This document shows positions 1 to 7,015 of a stretch of 10,157 nucleotides of DNA, in pieces. Under the pieces are notes generated by a model, which worked only from the letters and a program-made list of their open reading frames with translations, ran no database searches and was not told the DNA's origin. Both the position numbers and the translations under genes were made by a program. The DNA comes from Candidatus Poribacteria bacterium (GTDB lineage Bacteria > Poribacteria > WGA-4E > WGA-3G): NCBI GenBank assembly GCA_028824575.1, contig JAPPDN010000925.1, positions 1 to 10,157 of the forward strand. Reading direction: 5' to 3'. Positions within the stretch are counted from its first letter, which is position 1. Each line of letters starts with the position of its first letter.

Positions 1-1965
1 AAAATAGACTCCGCTTGCTACGGACTCACCGAACTCATTTCGTCCATCCCAATACGCCGCACGCGATTTACTGCGATACATACCCGCAGGCAATTGACCC
101 AACTCCAGTCTCCGTATCAGTTTCCCGTTCACAGCATGAATCAAAATGTTAACCTGCGCCGGTTTTGACAACTCATACGGGATCCATGTCTCTGGGTTGA
201 ATGGATTCGGATAGTTCGACAGCAGTGCCGTCGCTTCAGGCAATTGCTCTCCACTATCCAAAAGCACCAAGAGTTGCTCCAAGATAGAAATCCCTTTTTG
301 TAGATTTGGTATCTCGACATCAAATTGCTTAGCAAGCCGAATCCATTGGTTCAGTTTGGCGGCAGTGAGACGCGACGATTCAACCGCACTTTGACTCAGC
401 GATGGCGCACCTGCTCCTGAACCCATCTCTACCGCAACTGTCAGCAAATCTATCAGGTCAACAACACCATCGTTATTGACATCTGGATAGATGTTTGTTG
501 TTGCGAGTGCTTCCAAGTCTGGATTGTGAAAGTTTTCGGTGACAGAGACGAGATCTGACACATCTACAACGCCATCACGGTTGACATCTGCTGAGATAAA
601 AGGAACTTCTGATCCAGCATTTGCAGGAGGTTCTGTTTGATTGCTGAAATCGTATGCTATCAGATTATCTACTAATTCGTTTATCGGGGAGAAATCTAAA
701 ATGTGGTTATTGCTCAGATCCAACACCGTTAGGTTTACCAAACCACTGAGCGCAGACACATCCGATATCGCATTGTCCTCAAGAATCAGTTCTGTCAGGT
801 TTATCAAACCACCGAGGGAAGACACATCCGATATCGTATTGTCCTCAAGTTCTAATCTTCTCAGTTTAACCAAAGCCTTAAGCGCGGATAAATCAGATAT
901 CTCGTTGTGAGCAAGATCCAGTGTTGACAAATTCGTTAAATATTTGAGAGAAGATATATCCAATATCCCGTTGCTATCAAGATCTAAGCCAGTCAATTTT
1001 TTCATATCTTTTAGTGGTGTCAAATCCAGTATCGGGTTGTCAGAAATATCCAAGTGTATCAGATTTGTCAAATCTTTGAGAGCGGAGACATCCGATATTT
1101 GATTGTCGTCAAGATCCAGATGCTTTAGGTTTGTCATATTTTTCAGTGATGTCACATCTGATATTCGGTTATTGAAAATATTCAAATACTTTAAGTTCGT
1201 CAAATCTTTGAGAGCGGAGACATCCGATATTTGGTTGTCACGAAGTGAAAGATATGTCAATGCAGGCAAATCTTTGAGAGCGGAGACATCCGATATTTGG
1301 TTGTCACGAAGTGAGAGGTGGGTCAGTGCAGTCAAATCTTTGAGTGGGAATACATCTGATACCCGGTTGCGGAGAAGATCCAGCTCTACCAATTTAGTTA
1401 AATTTTTAAGCGGGGATACATTTGATATCTGGTTGTTTATGAGAGAGAGGTGTGTCAGATTTGTTAAGTTTTTGAGAGGTGTTATATCCGATATTCGATT
1501 AATTCCAAGGGAGAGGCGTGTTAAGTTTATTAAATCTTTAAGGGGTGTCACATCCGATATCTGATTACGACCAAGTTCCAGCTCTATAAGATTGATAGCA
1601 AACTCAAGACCTGTTAGATCTTTGATGCTGGATCCAAACGGATCATCGGTAGATTCGCATATCCACCGTTCAGCGACTGCAGTCCACCATCCTTTTTCCG
1701 ACAGCGTCAAAAAGCGGCATCTGTTGGCTTGAAGGGATTCCAATTTCGCCATTTCAGACTGAGTGATGTCGGCACCCGCCTCTTTGCCGAGTGCAGCCTC
1801 AATAACAGCACGGAGACCGAGGTCGGGAATGTGGACGGTCTGTGCAGTTGCTGGACGATGCAGTGCAAAAAAGAGAATACACGCAGTCAGAATCAGGTTG
1901 ACGACAAATGCAGACCCCAAGTTATGGCATGAGAGCTGCGTGTCAGTATACGTAAAACGGGTCAA
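1..1965 (-). CDS. Secreted LRR / dockerin / FlgD-like C-terminal domain protein (3' end cut by window edge)
   Basis: The frame is open for 655 codons from a TTG at 1965 to base 1; I read every codon and found no stop. A stop lies just upstream at 1981-1983, so the TTG is the first possible start. It sits 10 nt behind AAAGGAG and matches the start of the upstream paralogue. Layout: an N-terminal tail and hydrophobic signal segment (around residues 22-40, ending near TAQTVHIPD); about 14 internalin/SDS22-like LRRs of 22 residues (about 122-445, core LTNLTxLxLxxNxISDVSxL); two dockerin/EF-hand loops (DVNRDGVVDVSDL at 460, DVNNDGVVDLIDL near 500); a helical linker; and an NYPNPFNPETWIPYEL domain from about 581. 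By comparison with the paralogue fewer than 20 codons are missing. It is probably exported and binds proteins or glycans at the surface. The C-terminal domain resembles FlgD-Ig or type IX sorting domains; that secretion route is an inference. Confidence 0.9.
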   Translation of the reverse strand, partial: MTRFTYTDTQLSCHNLGSAFVVNLILTACILFFALHRPATAQTVHIPDLGLRAVIEAALGKEAGADITQSEMAKLESLQANRCRFLTLSEKGWWTAVAERWICESTDDPFGSSIKDLTGLEFAINLIELELGRNQISDVTPLKDLINLTRLSLGINRISDITPLKNLTNLTHLSLINNQISNVSPLKNLTKLVELDLLRNRVSDVFPLKDLTALTHLSLRDNQISDVSALKDLPALTYLSLRDNQISDVSALKDLTNLKYLNIFNNRISDVTSLKNMTNLKHLDLDDNQISDVSALKDLTNLIHLDISDNPILDLTPLKDMKKLTGLDLDSNGILDISSLKYLTNLSTLDLAHNEISDLSALKALVKLRRLELEDNTISDVSSLGGLINLTELILEDNAISDVSALSGLVNLTVLDLSNNHILDFSPINELVDNLIAYDFSNQTEPPANAGSEVPFISADVNRDGVVDVSDLVSVTENFHNPDLEALATTNIYPDVNNDGVVDLIDLLTVAVEMGSGAGAPSLSQSAVESSRLTAAKLNQWIRLAKQFDVEIPNLQKGISILEQLLVLLDSGEQLPEATALLSNYPNPFNPETWIPYELSKPAQVNILIHAVNGKLIRRLELGQLPAGMYRSKSRAAYWDGRNEFGESVASGVYF
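1201..1314 (-). repeat. Recently duplicated 66-bp LRR unit
   Basis: Within the downstream LRR gene, bases 1201-1248 and 1267-1314 are identical over 48 nt at an offset of exactly 66 bp, which is one 22-residue LRR. Other units in the gene differ much more at silent positions. Both copies encode the segment LRDNQISDVSALKDL. A third partial copy of the same core lies near 1069-1107. This points to recent unit duplication or gene conversion. Confidence 0.8.
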
Positions 1966-1975
1966 GAAATTTATA

Positions 1976-1982
1976 CTCCTTT
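1976..1982 (-). promoter_or_regulatory. Ribosome-binding site fixing a TTG start
   Basis: On the minus strand AAAGGAG precedes the TTG at 1965 by 10 nt. The stretch from GGAG through TTGA is nearly identical to that before the upstream LRR gene (GGAGTRTAAATTTCTTGA), and the following bases (TTTT..CG..ATACTGA) are also shared. This supports TTG as the real start in both paralogues. Confidence 0.7.
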
Positions 1983-2030
1983 ATTTTCGATTCACGGATG
2001 TTCTGAAAAGTTCTCGTTATCCAGAGCTTG

Positions 2031-2067
2031 CTAACAAGCAGGCGGCACTCACGATCTCCCTTGTTAG
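2031..2067. repeat. 8-bp inverted repeat in the LRR-LRR intergenic gap
   Basis: CTAACAAG (2031-2038) and CTTGTTAG (2060-2067) form a perfect 8-bp stem with a 21-nt loop. The 205-bp gap between the two LRR genes (1966-2170) holds this and a second, stronger hairpin. I see no convincing promoter in the gap, so the downstream gene may be transcribed from upstream. Function unknown. Confidence 0.4.
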
Positions 2068-2125
2068 TTTGTGTCAGCACGCGGCCATCACGATGCAAGC
2101 GAATATGGAAAGCAGCAGCTACCCG

Positions 2126-2159
2126 ACCTTCGTTTTTGAGAGTTCTCAAAGACGAAGGT
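2126..2159 (-). terminator. Strong hairpin just after the upstream LRR gene (terminator-like, no T-tract)
   Basis: Starting 11 nt after the TAA of the upstream LRR gene, the minus strand reads ACCTTCGT, one mismatch, TTTGAG, loop AACT, CTCAAA, then ACGAAGGT. The stem is 14 paired bases with a single mismatch. No run of T follows on the minus strand, so it may be a factor-assisted terminator, an RNA-stability hairpin or a processing site that lowers expression of the next gene. Confidence 0.5.
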
Positions 2160-2170
2160 GTAATTGGGTA

Positions 2171-4507
2171 TTACTTCCGGATGAGCATTTTGCCCGTAGC
2201 CTTAAAATCATCGGCAGTGAGTGTATAGAAATAGACACCACTTGCTACGGATTCGCCAAACTCATTTCGACCATCCCAATGCGCAGCTCGGGTTTTGGTG
2301 TCGTAAACGCCAGCAGGCAATTGTCCGAACTCTAACTCGCGAACAAGTTTCCCATCAGCTGAATGAATAGAGATATTAACATCCGCAGGTTTTGCCAACT
2401 GATAAGGTATCCACGTCTCAGGATTGAAAGGATTCGGATAGTTCGCCAGTAGTGCGGTCTCTTTCGGTAGTGCCTCTGTGAGACTGAGAAGTGCTAAAAG
2501 TTGTTCCAAGAGAGCAATCCCTTTTAGTGTCTGCGGATCGCGGGTATCCAGCTGGTTAGCGAGATGGATCCACTGCTTGAGCTTTTCGACAGTGAGATTC
2601 GCTTTTTCAACGGGACTTCCGCTGAGGGTTGTTGGTGCAGCAGCTGCACCCAGCTCCGCAGCAATGGCGACTAAGTCCCTGATATCAACAACATCATCAC
2701 GATTGACATCCGGATAGATATTCATCTGTGCAAGTGCGGCTAAGTCGGGATCGTGAAAGTTGGATGCGACTAAAACGAGGTCTAAGATATTCAAGACCCC
2801 ATCACGGTTGACATCCACTGGTTTGTGAGCTGGTATTGTTTGGTCGCTGTTATCATATTCTACGAGATTCTCTACCAACCCGGTGATCGGCGAGAAATCT
2901 GATATCTGATTATTACTCAGATCTAACACCATCAGGTTCACCAAACCGCTCAGCGCAGACACATCCGATATCTGATTATCATGAAGATCAAGGAATATCA
3001 AGTTTATCATATTTTTAAGAGGTGTCACATCTGATACCTGATTGCCATCGAGATCCAATTCCGTCAGATTTATCAAATTTTTGAGGGGCGAAATATCCGA
3101 TATACGATTGTCGTCGAGATCTAACACTGTCAGGTTTATCAAATCGCTGAGTGGGGATACATCTGGTATCTCGTTGTCGTGAAGATCCAGGAGCATCAGG
3201 TCTCTCAAAACGTTGAGCGGAGACACATCCGCTATCTTATTGCCATCAAGATCTAGCTCTATTAGTTTTGTTAAAGTGCTAAGCGGAGATATATCTGAGA
3301 TTCCGTTGCCATCAAGGTCCAGATAGGTCAGGTTAGTCAAGTTTCCGAGTGGGGATATATCGACTATCCGATTGTCGTCAATATCCAACCATTTTAATCT
3401 TATCAAGCCTGCGAATGGAGACGCATCTGATATCTCATTGTCATCAAGATCCAGAAATGTAAGGTTGGTCAAATTTCTCAGTGGAGACACATCCGATAAT
3501 GGGTTGTCGTCAATATCCAAACGTCCAAGTTTTATCAAGTCGCTGAGTGCGGATATATCCGATATCTGATTGTCGGAAATATCTAAGCGCGTTAGGTTCG
3601 TCAAGTTTTCGAGTGCGGATATATCCGATACTTCATTGCTGTCGAAGTCAAGAAAAACCAGTTTTGTCAAAGTGTTGAGTGCGGACACATCCGATATACG
3701 ATTGGACTGAATATCTAATGCTGTTAGATTTGTTAAATTTTCGAGTGTGGATATATCCAATATCTGGTTATCTCTAAGACTTAGGTGTGTCAGATTTGTC
3801 AAGTTTTCGAGTGCGGAGACATCCGATACCTCATTGCCGCGCATACCCAGAAATATTAGATTTGTCAAATTTTTGAGGGGTGTTATATCGGAAAGTCGAT
3901 TGACGTGAAGGTCGAGATCAACGAGTTTTATCAAACCACTGAGAGGGGAGACATCCGTTATCCTGTTCCCACGAAGATTTAGGAACGTTAAGTTTGTCAA
4001 GTTTTTGAGAGGAGAGACATCCGATATACGCCAGTTAGTCCCAAGATCGAGGTATGTTAATCTTGTTAAATTTTCGAGTGGCGAGACATCCGATATTAGA
4101 TTACGACCGAGATGGAGCTCCGTCAGGTTCGTAGCGAATTCGAGACCTGTCAGATTTTTAATGGCTGCCCCATACGTATCATAAATTGGTAAACATGTCC
4201 ACCGGTTCGGTGTCGACCAATTTCGTGTATCCTTTAGTCTTACAAATCGACATTTACTGGCTTGAAGCGATTGCAAACTTGCCATATCTGCCTGAGTGAT
4301 GTCGGCACCCGCCTGTTTGTTCAATGCTGACTCAATAACAGTGCGAAGACTGGGATCAGGAATCTGGACAGTCTGAGGCGTTGCGATTTGAAGATGTCCG
4401 AAAAAGAACACGCTTATGGTAAAAATCAGGGTGATGACTTGGGCAAGTCTCTGATTTTGTCGTTTAGATTCAACGTGCGTTGATTCAGTATATGCGAAAA
4501 ATCTCAA
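2171..4507 (-). CDS. Secreted LRR / dockerin / FlgD-like C-terminal domain protein
   Basis: 778 residues from a TTG start at 4507, placed 10 nt behind AGAGGAG. Residues about 20-42 form a hydrophobic signal segment (VITLIFTISVFFFG) behind a basic stretch. A short capping domain contains the motif PDPSLRTVIESAL. Then come about 19 LRRs of 22 residues (about 126-550; the second has 23), of the internalin/SDS22 type with ISDVSPL turns. Two dockerin-like calcium loops follow (DVNRDGVLNILDL and DVNRDDVVDIRDL, 562-620), then a helical linker and a C-terminal domain (686-778) opening with NYPNPFNPETWIPYQL and ending in SGVYFYTLTADDF...KMLIRK. That ending is typical of FlgD-Ig-like or type IX-type C-terminal domains. 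It is likely exported and surface-bound, using the solenoid to bind partners; the ligand is unknown. It is a tandem paralogue of the next gene downstream and has five more LRR units. Confidence 0.93.
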   Translation of the reverse strand: MRFFAYTESTHVESKRQNQRLAQVITLIFTISVFFFGHLQIATPQTVQIPDPSLRTVIESALNKQAGADITQADMASLQSLQASKCRFVRLKDTRNWSTPNRWTCLPIYDTYGAAIKNLTGLEFATNLTELHLGRNLISDVSPLENLTRLTYLDLGTNWRISDVSPLKNLTNLTFLNLRGNRITDVSPLSGLIKLVDLDLHVNRLSDITPLKNLTNLIFLGMRGNEVSDVSALENLTNLTHLSLRDNQILDISTLENLTNLTALDIQSNRISDVSALNTLTKLVFLDFDSNEVSDISALENLTNLTRLDISDNQISDISALSDLIKLGRLDIDDNPLSDVSPLRNLTNLTFLDLDDNEISDASPFAGLIRLKWLDIDDNRIVDISPLGNLTNLTYLDLDGNGISDISPLSTLTKLIELDLDGNKIADVSPLNVLRDLMLLDLHDNEIPDVSPLSDLINLTVLDLDDNRISDISPLKNLINLTELDLDGNQVSDVTPLKNMINLIFLDLHDNQISDVSALSGLVNLMVLDLSNNQISDFSPITGLVENLVEYDNSDQTIPAHKPVDVNRDGVLNILDLVLVASNFHDPDLAALAQMNIYPDVNRDDVVDIRDLVAIAAELGAAAAPTTLSGSPVEKANLTVEKLKQWIHLANQLDTRDPQTLKGIALLEQLLALLSLTEALPKETALLANYPNPFNPETWIPYQLAKPADVNISIHSADGKLVRELEFGQLPAGVYDTKTRAAHWDGRNEFGESVASGVYFYTLTADDFKATGKMLIRK

Positions 4508-4517
4508 GAAATTTACA

Positions 4518-4524
4518 CTCCTCT
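4518..4524 (-). promoter_or_regulatory. Ribosome-binding site fixing a TTG start
   Basis: AGAGGAG on the minus strand lies 10 nt before the TTG at 4507, the same spacing as in the downstream paralogue. A small perfect hairpin (AGACA, loop, TGTCT; 4537-4550) lies just upstream in the presumed leader. Confidence 0.65.
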
Positions 4525-4592
4525 GTCCAGATTAATAGACATCCCTGTCTTAGATAAGAACGGCACCTCAATTGTTATATAAATTTTTAGAT

Positions 4593-4667
4593 GCCGCAAG
4601 AATTGTAGTAGGGCATTTATTTCGCATTGAAATGGGTGATAAATCGCCCACCTACAATTCACACGGC
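4593..4667. repeat. 75-bp palindromic intergenic element (MITE/REP-like)
   Basis: The terminal arms GCCGnnnGAATTGTAG (4593-4608) and CTACAATTCnnnCGGC (4652-4667) are inverted copies matching at 13 of 16 positions. The pairing continues imperfectly inward (TAGGGC-ATTTAT against GTGGGCGATTTAT). One arm also contains its own small hairpin, GGGTGATAAATCGCCC (about 4634-4649). It codes for nothing and fills most of the gap between the lamin-tail gene and the LRR gene. The form is that of a non-autonomous miniature element or a REP-type palindrome; it could also end transcription of the lamin-tail gene, whose stop is 20 nt away. No clear target-site duplication was seen. Confidence 0.6.
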
Positions 4668-4686
4668 TATCTATTACTTCGGTAGA

Positions 4687-5385
4687 TTATTGTGCCATGT
4701 TTTGCGCACCAGGTGTCGCCTGTACAATTTGGAAATCACCGGTGCCATCTGGCAAACGCCCATAAGCGACATCCGTTTCTTGTGCTTCAAATGTAACGCT
4801 ATCCAGTACTCGATTGCCGTGTGCATCTGTCCCGACAAGGATGACCGTTTCCCCATCTTTAGACAATTTGAAGTTGGCATGCAGCCCTTCAGCCGCGTCT
4901 ACGTCGTCATCTAACCATACAACCAAGTATCCACCTGCTGGAATCTCGGTATTTTCGGGAAATTCCCATTGTGTGAGTTCATCTTCTTTGTCAGAAAGAT
5001 ACATTCCAGTGAGCAGCACAGCACCATCGGTGAGGTTATACAACTCAAGCCAATCGTCATAGTCTCCCTGTGGGTCAGCGATAATATTGTCATTGTCTGC
5101 CATCAGTTCGTTAATAACGACAGAAGTCCCTGCCATAGATGGATCAGCCATATCTGCTATATCTCCCATGTCAATGGGTTCTGCCGTGTCAGCCGGTCCT
5201 GCCATGTCAACGGGTTCTGCTGTGTCAGTAGGTTCTGCCATATCACTGGGTTTCACCATTTCAGCGGGTTCCGTCGTATCCGCATCTGGCATGACCGGTC
5301 CCACCGCTTGTTGTGCCCGCTCACAAGACACAAAGGCAATACAACCCATCAAGATAGCAACGAGAAATATTTGAAATTTTAACAT
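4687..5385 (-). CDS. Lamin-tail-domain lipoprotein with hexapeptide-repeat spacer
   Basis: 232 residues. The N-terminus is a lipoprotein signal peptide with the lipobox FVSC at residues 18-21, so C21 should be lipidated and the protein anchored in a membrane. Residues about 39-82 are a low-complexity spacer of imperfect six-residue units (xDMAEP, xDTAEP), acidic and proline-rich. Residues about 88-232 match a lamin-tail domain (LTD): VVINELMADN, then DDWLELYNLTDGAVLLTGMYLSD, PAGGYLVVWLDDD, FKLSKDGETVIL, and the closing YGRLPDGTGDFQIVQATPGAQN. LTD domains in bacteria occur on secreted or surface proteins and are beta-sandwiches thought to bind or tether; the ligand here is unknown. The ATG has AAAGGA 8 nt upstream and a strong promoter further up. 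It appears to be a single-gene transcript, well separated on both sides. Confidence 0.92.
   Translation of the reverse strand: MLKFQIFLVAILMGCIAFVSCERAQQAVGPVMPDADTTEPAEMVKPSDMAEPTDTAEPVDMAGPADTAEPIDMGDIADMADPSMAGTSVVINELMADNDNIIADPQGDYDDWLELYNLTDGAVLLTGMYLSDKEDELTQWEFPENTEIPAGGYLVVWLDDDVDAAEGLHANFKLSKDGETVILVGTDAHGNRVLDSVTFEAQETDVAYGRLPDGTGDFQIVQATPGAQNMAQ
5140..5271 (-). repeat. 18-bp-period repeat encoding the xDMAEP/xDTAEP spacer
   Basis: About seven imperfect six-residue units (EPAEMV, KPSDMA, EPTDTA, EPVDMA, GPADTA, EPIDMG, and so on) are encoded by an 18-nt period. It separates the lipid anchor from the lamin-tail domain and is probably an extended, flexible stalk. Such repeats often change length by slippage. 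Confidence 0.75.
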
Positions 5386-5393
5386 AGTTAATG

Positions 5394-5399
5394 TCCTTT
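5394..5399 (-). promoter_or_regulatory. Ribosome-binding site of the lamin-tail lipoprotein
   Basis: AAAGGA on the minus strand, 8 nt before the ATG at 5385. It supports this start, which also gives a complete lipoprotein signal peptide. Confidence 0.65.
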
Positions 5400-5458
5400 A
5401 TTTTAAATTGTAAATCAAAAAGTTAATGAAGGGTTCAATATCTGTTCTAAGACTCTAA

Positions 5459-5509
5459 AACGAGAGGTTTGTCTACTTTAAGGTATACCCTTCAGTATAT
5501 AATCTCGTT
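5459..5509 (-). promoter_or_regulatory. Inverted-repeat structure at the predicted mRNA 5' end
   Basis: On the minus strand AACGAGA (5509-5503) pairs with TCTCGTT (5465-5459). Nested inside is TACT-G-AAGG, loop GTATA, CCTT-AA-AGTA. The outer arm begins at the transcription start expected from the -10 box at 5515-5520, so the transcript would open with a two-part stem-loop about 120 nt ahead of the start codon. It could be a 5' stabilising hairpin, an operator or a riboregulator; it matches no riboswitch I know. Confidence 0.45.
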
Positions 5510-5514
5510 AAGAA

Positions 5515-5543
5515 ATTATATCATATTTGCACTCAATTTTCAA
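5515..5543 (-). promoter_or_regulatory. Sigma-70-type promoter for the lamin-tail lipoprotein
   Basis: On the minus strand: -35 TTGAAA (5543-5538), 17-nt spacer, -10 TATAAT (5520-5515), the last a perfect consensus. The predicted start is near 5508, giving a leader of about 122 nt. The rest of the 262-bp gap (5544-5647) shows no gene and no clear terminator for the glycosyltransferase. Confidence 0.75.
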
Positions 5544-5647
5544 AAAAATTCATGCTTATCTGTGGTTTTCACAAGCGTTCCATAAATGGTTTACTGAACC
5601 GAGGCACAGCGGCAGCGTTTAGCAGGATCTGATTTAGGAGAGAGTTT

Positions 5648-6850
5648 CTACAAAAATTGTTGATAGACATTCATAATCTTTTGATAATGAATCTCTGGAT
5701 TAAACTCGGTTTCCACCTTGCGGCGGCCTGCGCGTCCCATCCCTACAGCTTCGGCTTTATGTTCAAACATCCATAGCAGACGTTCCCGCAGCGCATCTCG
5801 TTCGCCCGCTGGAAAGAGCAATCCATCAATGCCGTCTTCGATGAGTTCGGGGATTCCACCGATATCGGCACCGATCGCTGGTCTGCCGTAGGCATAAGAT
5901 TCTAAAATAGACATCGGACAGTTCTCATACAACTCGGATGGCAAGATCATACAAATGCTATTCTGAATTAGTTTCCGAAGTTCATCGCCCTGCTTAAAAC
6001 CGAGAAGGTGAATATGCTCACACCCATTCTGTTCAAGCATACGCTGGATTTCAGGCACCGCCTCACCATCTCCGACAATATAGAGGGGTACGTGCTTGAG
6101 TGGCAGCGCAGCTTCTATCAACGTAAAAATACCTTTGGCCCGATACAAGCGCCCAAAATAGAGGAGATAGTCCCCCATTTTGGAACTCGGCGTGATGTCA
6201 GAGACATCAACAAAGTTGTGAACTGTTGATATTTTATTTTCAGGGATACCATACTGTATCATCTTTTTTCGGTTGAAGTGACATACCGAAATGAAATGGT
6301 CAAACTTGCCGTGTGAACCGAGCATTCGAGAGACATAAGATTCGGCAACGTTTAAAGCAGTGCGTGTGAACGAACCTCTATTGCATCGCTTCGGGAGTGC
6401 GCGCCAAAAGTGTTTACCTTCACAGGCTTCACAAATTTCTTCGTTTGAGATATGACTATGAACTGGACAGGTCAACTTAAAATCGTGTAACGTCTGGATG
6501 AGCGGGATACCCGCGTCTTTGAGTACGTCCAGAATTGAAGCAGTGAGTTTACCGTAGTAGATGTGAAAATGCGCGAGGTCAACGCCTGTGTCATTTAGCA
6601 ATCGTCGAATCGATTTAACGGCATCTTGGGAATATAAAAAGCGTAGCAAGTCCCCTATTCGTGGTTGCTCAAAATTTGCACCGTGTGGAAAATAACGTTC
6701 CCATTCGGAGGGTTCGTTCTCAGCACTCACCGCCGTGAACGGGATGATTCGGTGTCCGTGCTTTTGCAACAATTCGGCAAGCACAAAAAAGTAGCGGTCA
6801 GAGCCGCCGCGAATATAGTGGTTTTGGGAGACGTTCAGAATAGTGTGCAT
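5648..6850 (-). CDS. GT4-family glycosyltransferase
   Basis: 400 residues, the usual length for this family. The fold should be GT-B: an N-terminal acceptor domain with the glycine loop RGGSDRYFF (14-22), and a C-terminal nucleotide-sugar domain with YFGRLYRAKG (231-240) and the retaining EX7E motif at E309 and E317 in ENCPMSILE. TLHDF (120-124) followed by a cysteine cluster (C128, C140, C143, C156) is a feature of one GT4 subgroup and may bind a metal or brace the acceptor side. It should transfer a sugar from a nucleotide-sugar donor to a lipid-linked or growing glycan on the cytoplasmic face of the membrane; donor and acceptor cannot be read from the sequence. The ATG lacks a good Shine-Dalgarno site, but the first beta strand begins at once, so the start is sound. 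The epimerase gene lies 165 bp upstream. Confidence 0.93.
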   Translation of the reverse strand: MHTILNVSQNHYIRGGSDRYFFVLAELLQKHGHRIIPFTAVSAENEPSEWERYFPHGANFEQPRIGDLLRFLYSQDAVKSIRRLLNDTGVDLAHFHIYYGKLTASILDVLKDAGIPLIQTLHDFKLTCPVHSHISNEEICEACEGKHFWRALPKRCNRGSFTRTALNVAESYVSRMLGSHGKFDHFISVCHFNRKKMIQYGIPENKISTVHNFVDVSDITPSSKMGDYLLYFGRLYRAKGIFTLIEAALPLKHVPLYIVGDGEAVPEIQRMLEQNGCEHIHLLGFKQGDELRKLIQNSICMILPSELYENCPMSILESYAYGRPAIGADIGGIPELIEDGIDGLLFPAGERDALRERLLWMFEHKAEAVGMGRAGRRKVETEFNPEIHYQKIMNVYQQFL

Positions 6851-6893
6851 TCTGCTATAATTGGCGAGGCTGTTTGGGTTTCCAGTGCGCCCG

Positions 6894-6903
6894 AGGTATA
6901 CCT
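6894..6903. repeat. Perfect 10-bp palindrome AGGTATACCT upstream of the glycosyltransferase gene
   Basis: AGGTATACCT lies in the 165-bp gap between the epimerase and glycosyltransferase genes. The core GGTATACC recurs in the leader of the lamin-tail gene (about 5482-5489). Two occurrences in non-coding leaders could reflect a shared binding site, but the motif is short. Nothing else was identified in the gap, and no strong promoter is visible. Confidence 0.25.
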
Positions 6904-7015
6904 ACATTTCGTGTCGCGAAGCGGGTTGTATTTTGTGTCATGCGATCTGTATTGGCGGCTAAAGCAAAGTAGAAGATCACAACTGGGGTCTGATGTATTG
7001 ATTTTCATTCTCCAC

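Noticed and set aside
641..1564. Plus-strand open frames (641-910, 1103-1564) with a repeated TSDI pattern
   Set aside because: They are the antisense of the LRR coding repeats; the 66-bp period keeps the opposite strand open. The minus frame is continuous for 655 codons with full domain matches.
2018..2026. DnaA-box-like TTATCCAGA
   Set aside because: A single imperfect copy with no cluster, AT-rich region or replication gene nearby.
1763..2335. Plus-strand open frame of 190 codons
   Set aside because: It covers the start of one LRR gene, the gap and the end of the other in antisense, and its product has no recognisable domain.
640..4150. Regular 66-bp repeats that could suggest CRISPR or satellite DNA
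   Set aside because: The period equals 22 codons, the units are degenerate, and there are no spacers; they encode leucine-rich repeats.
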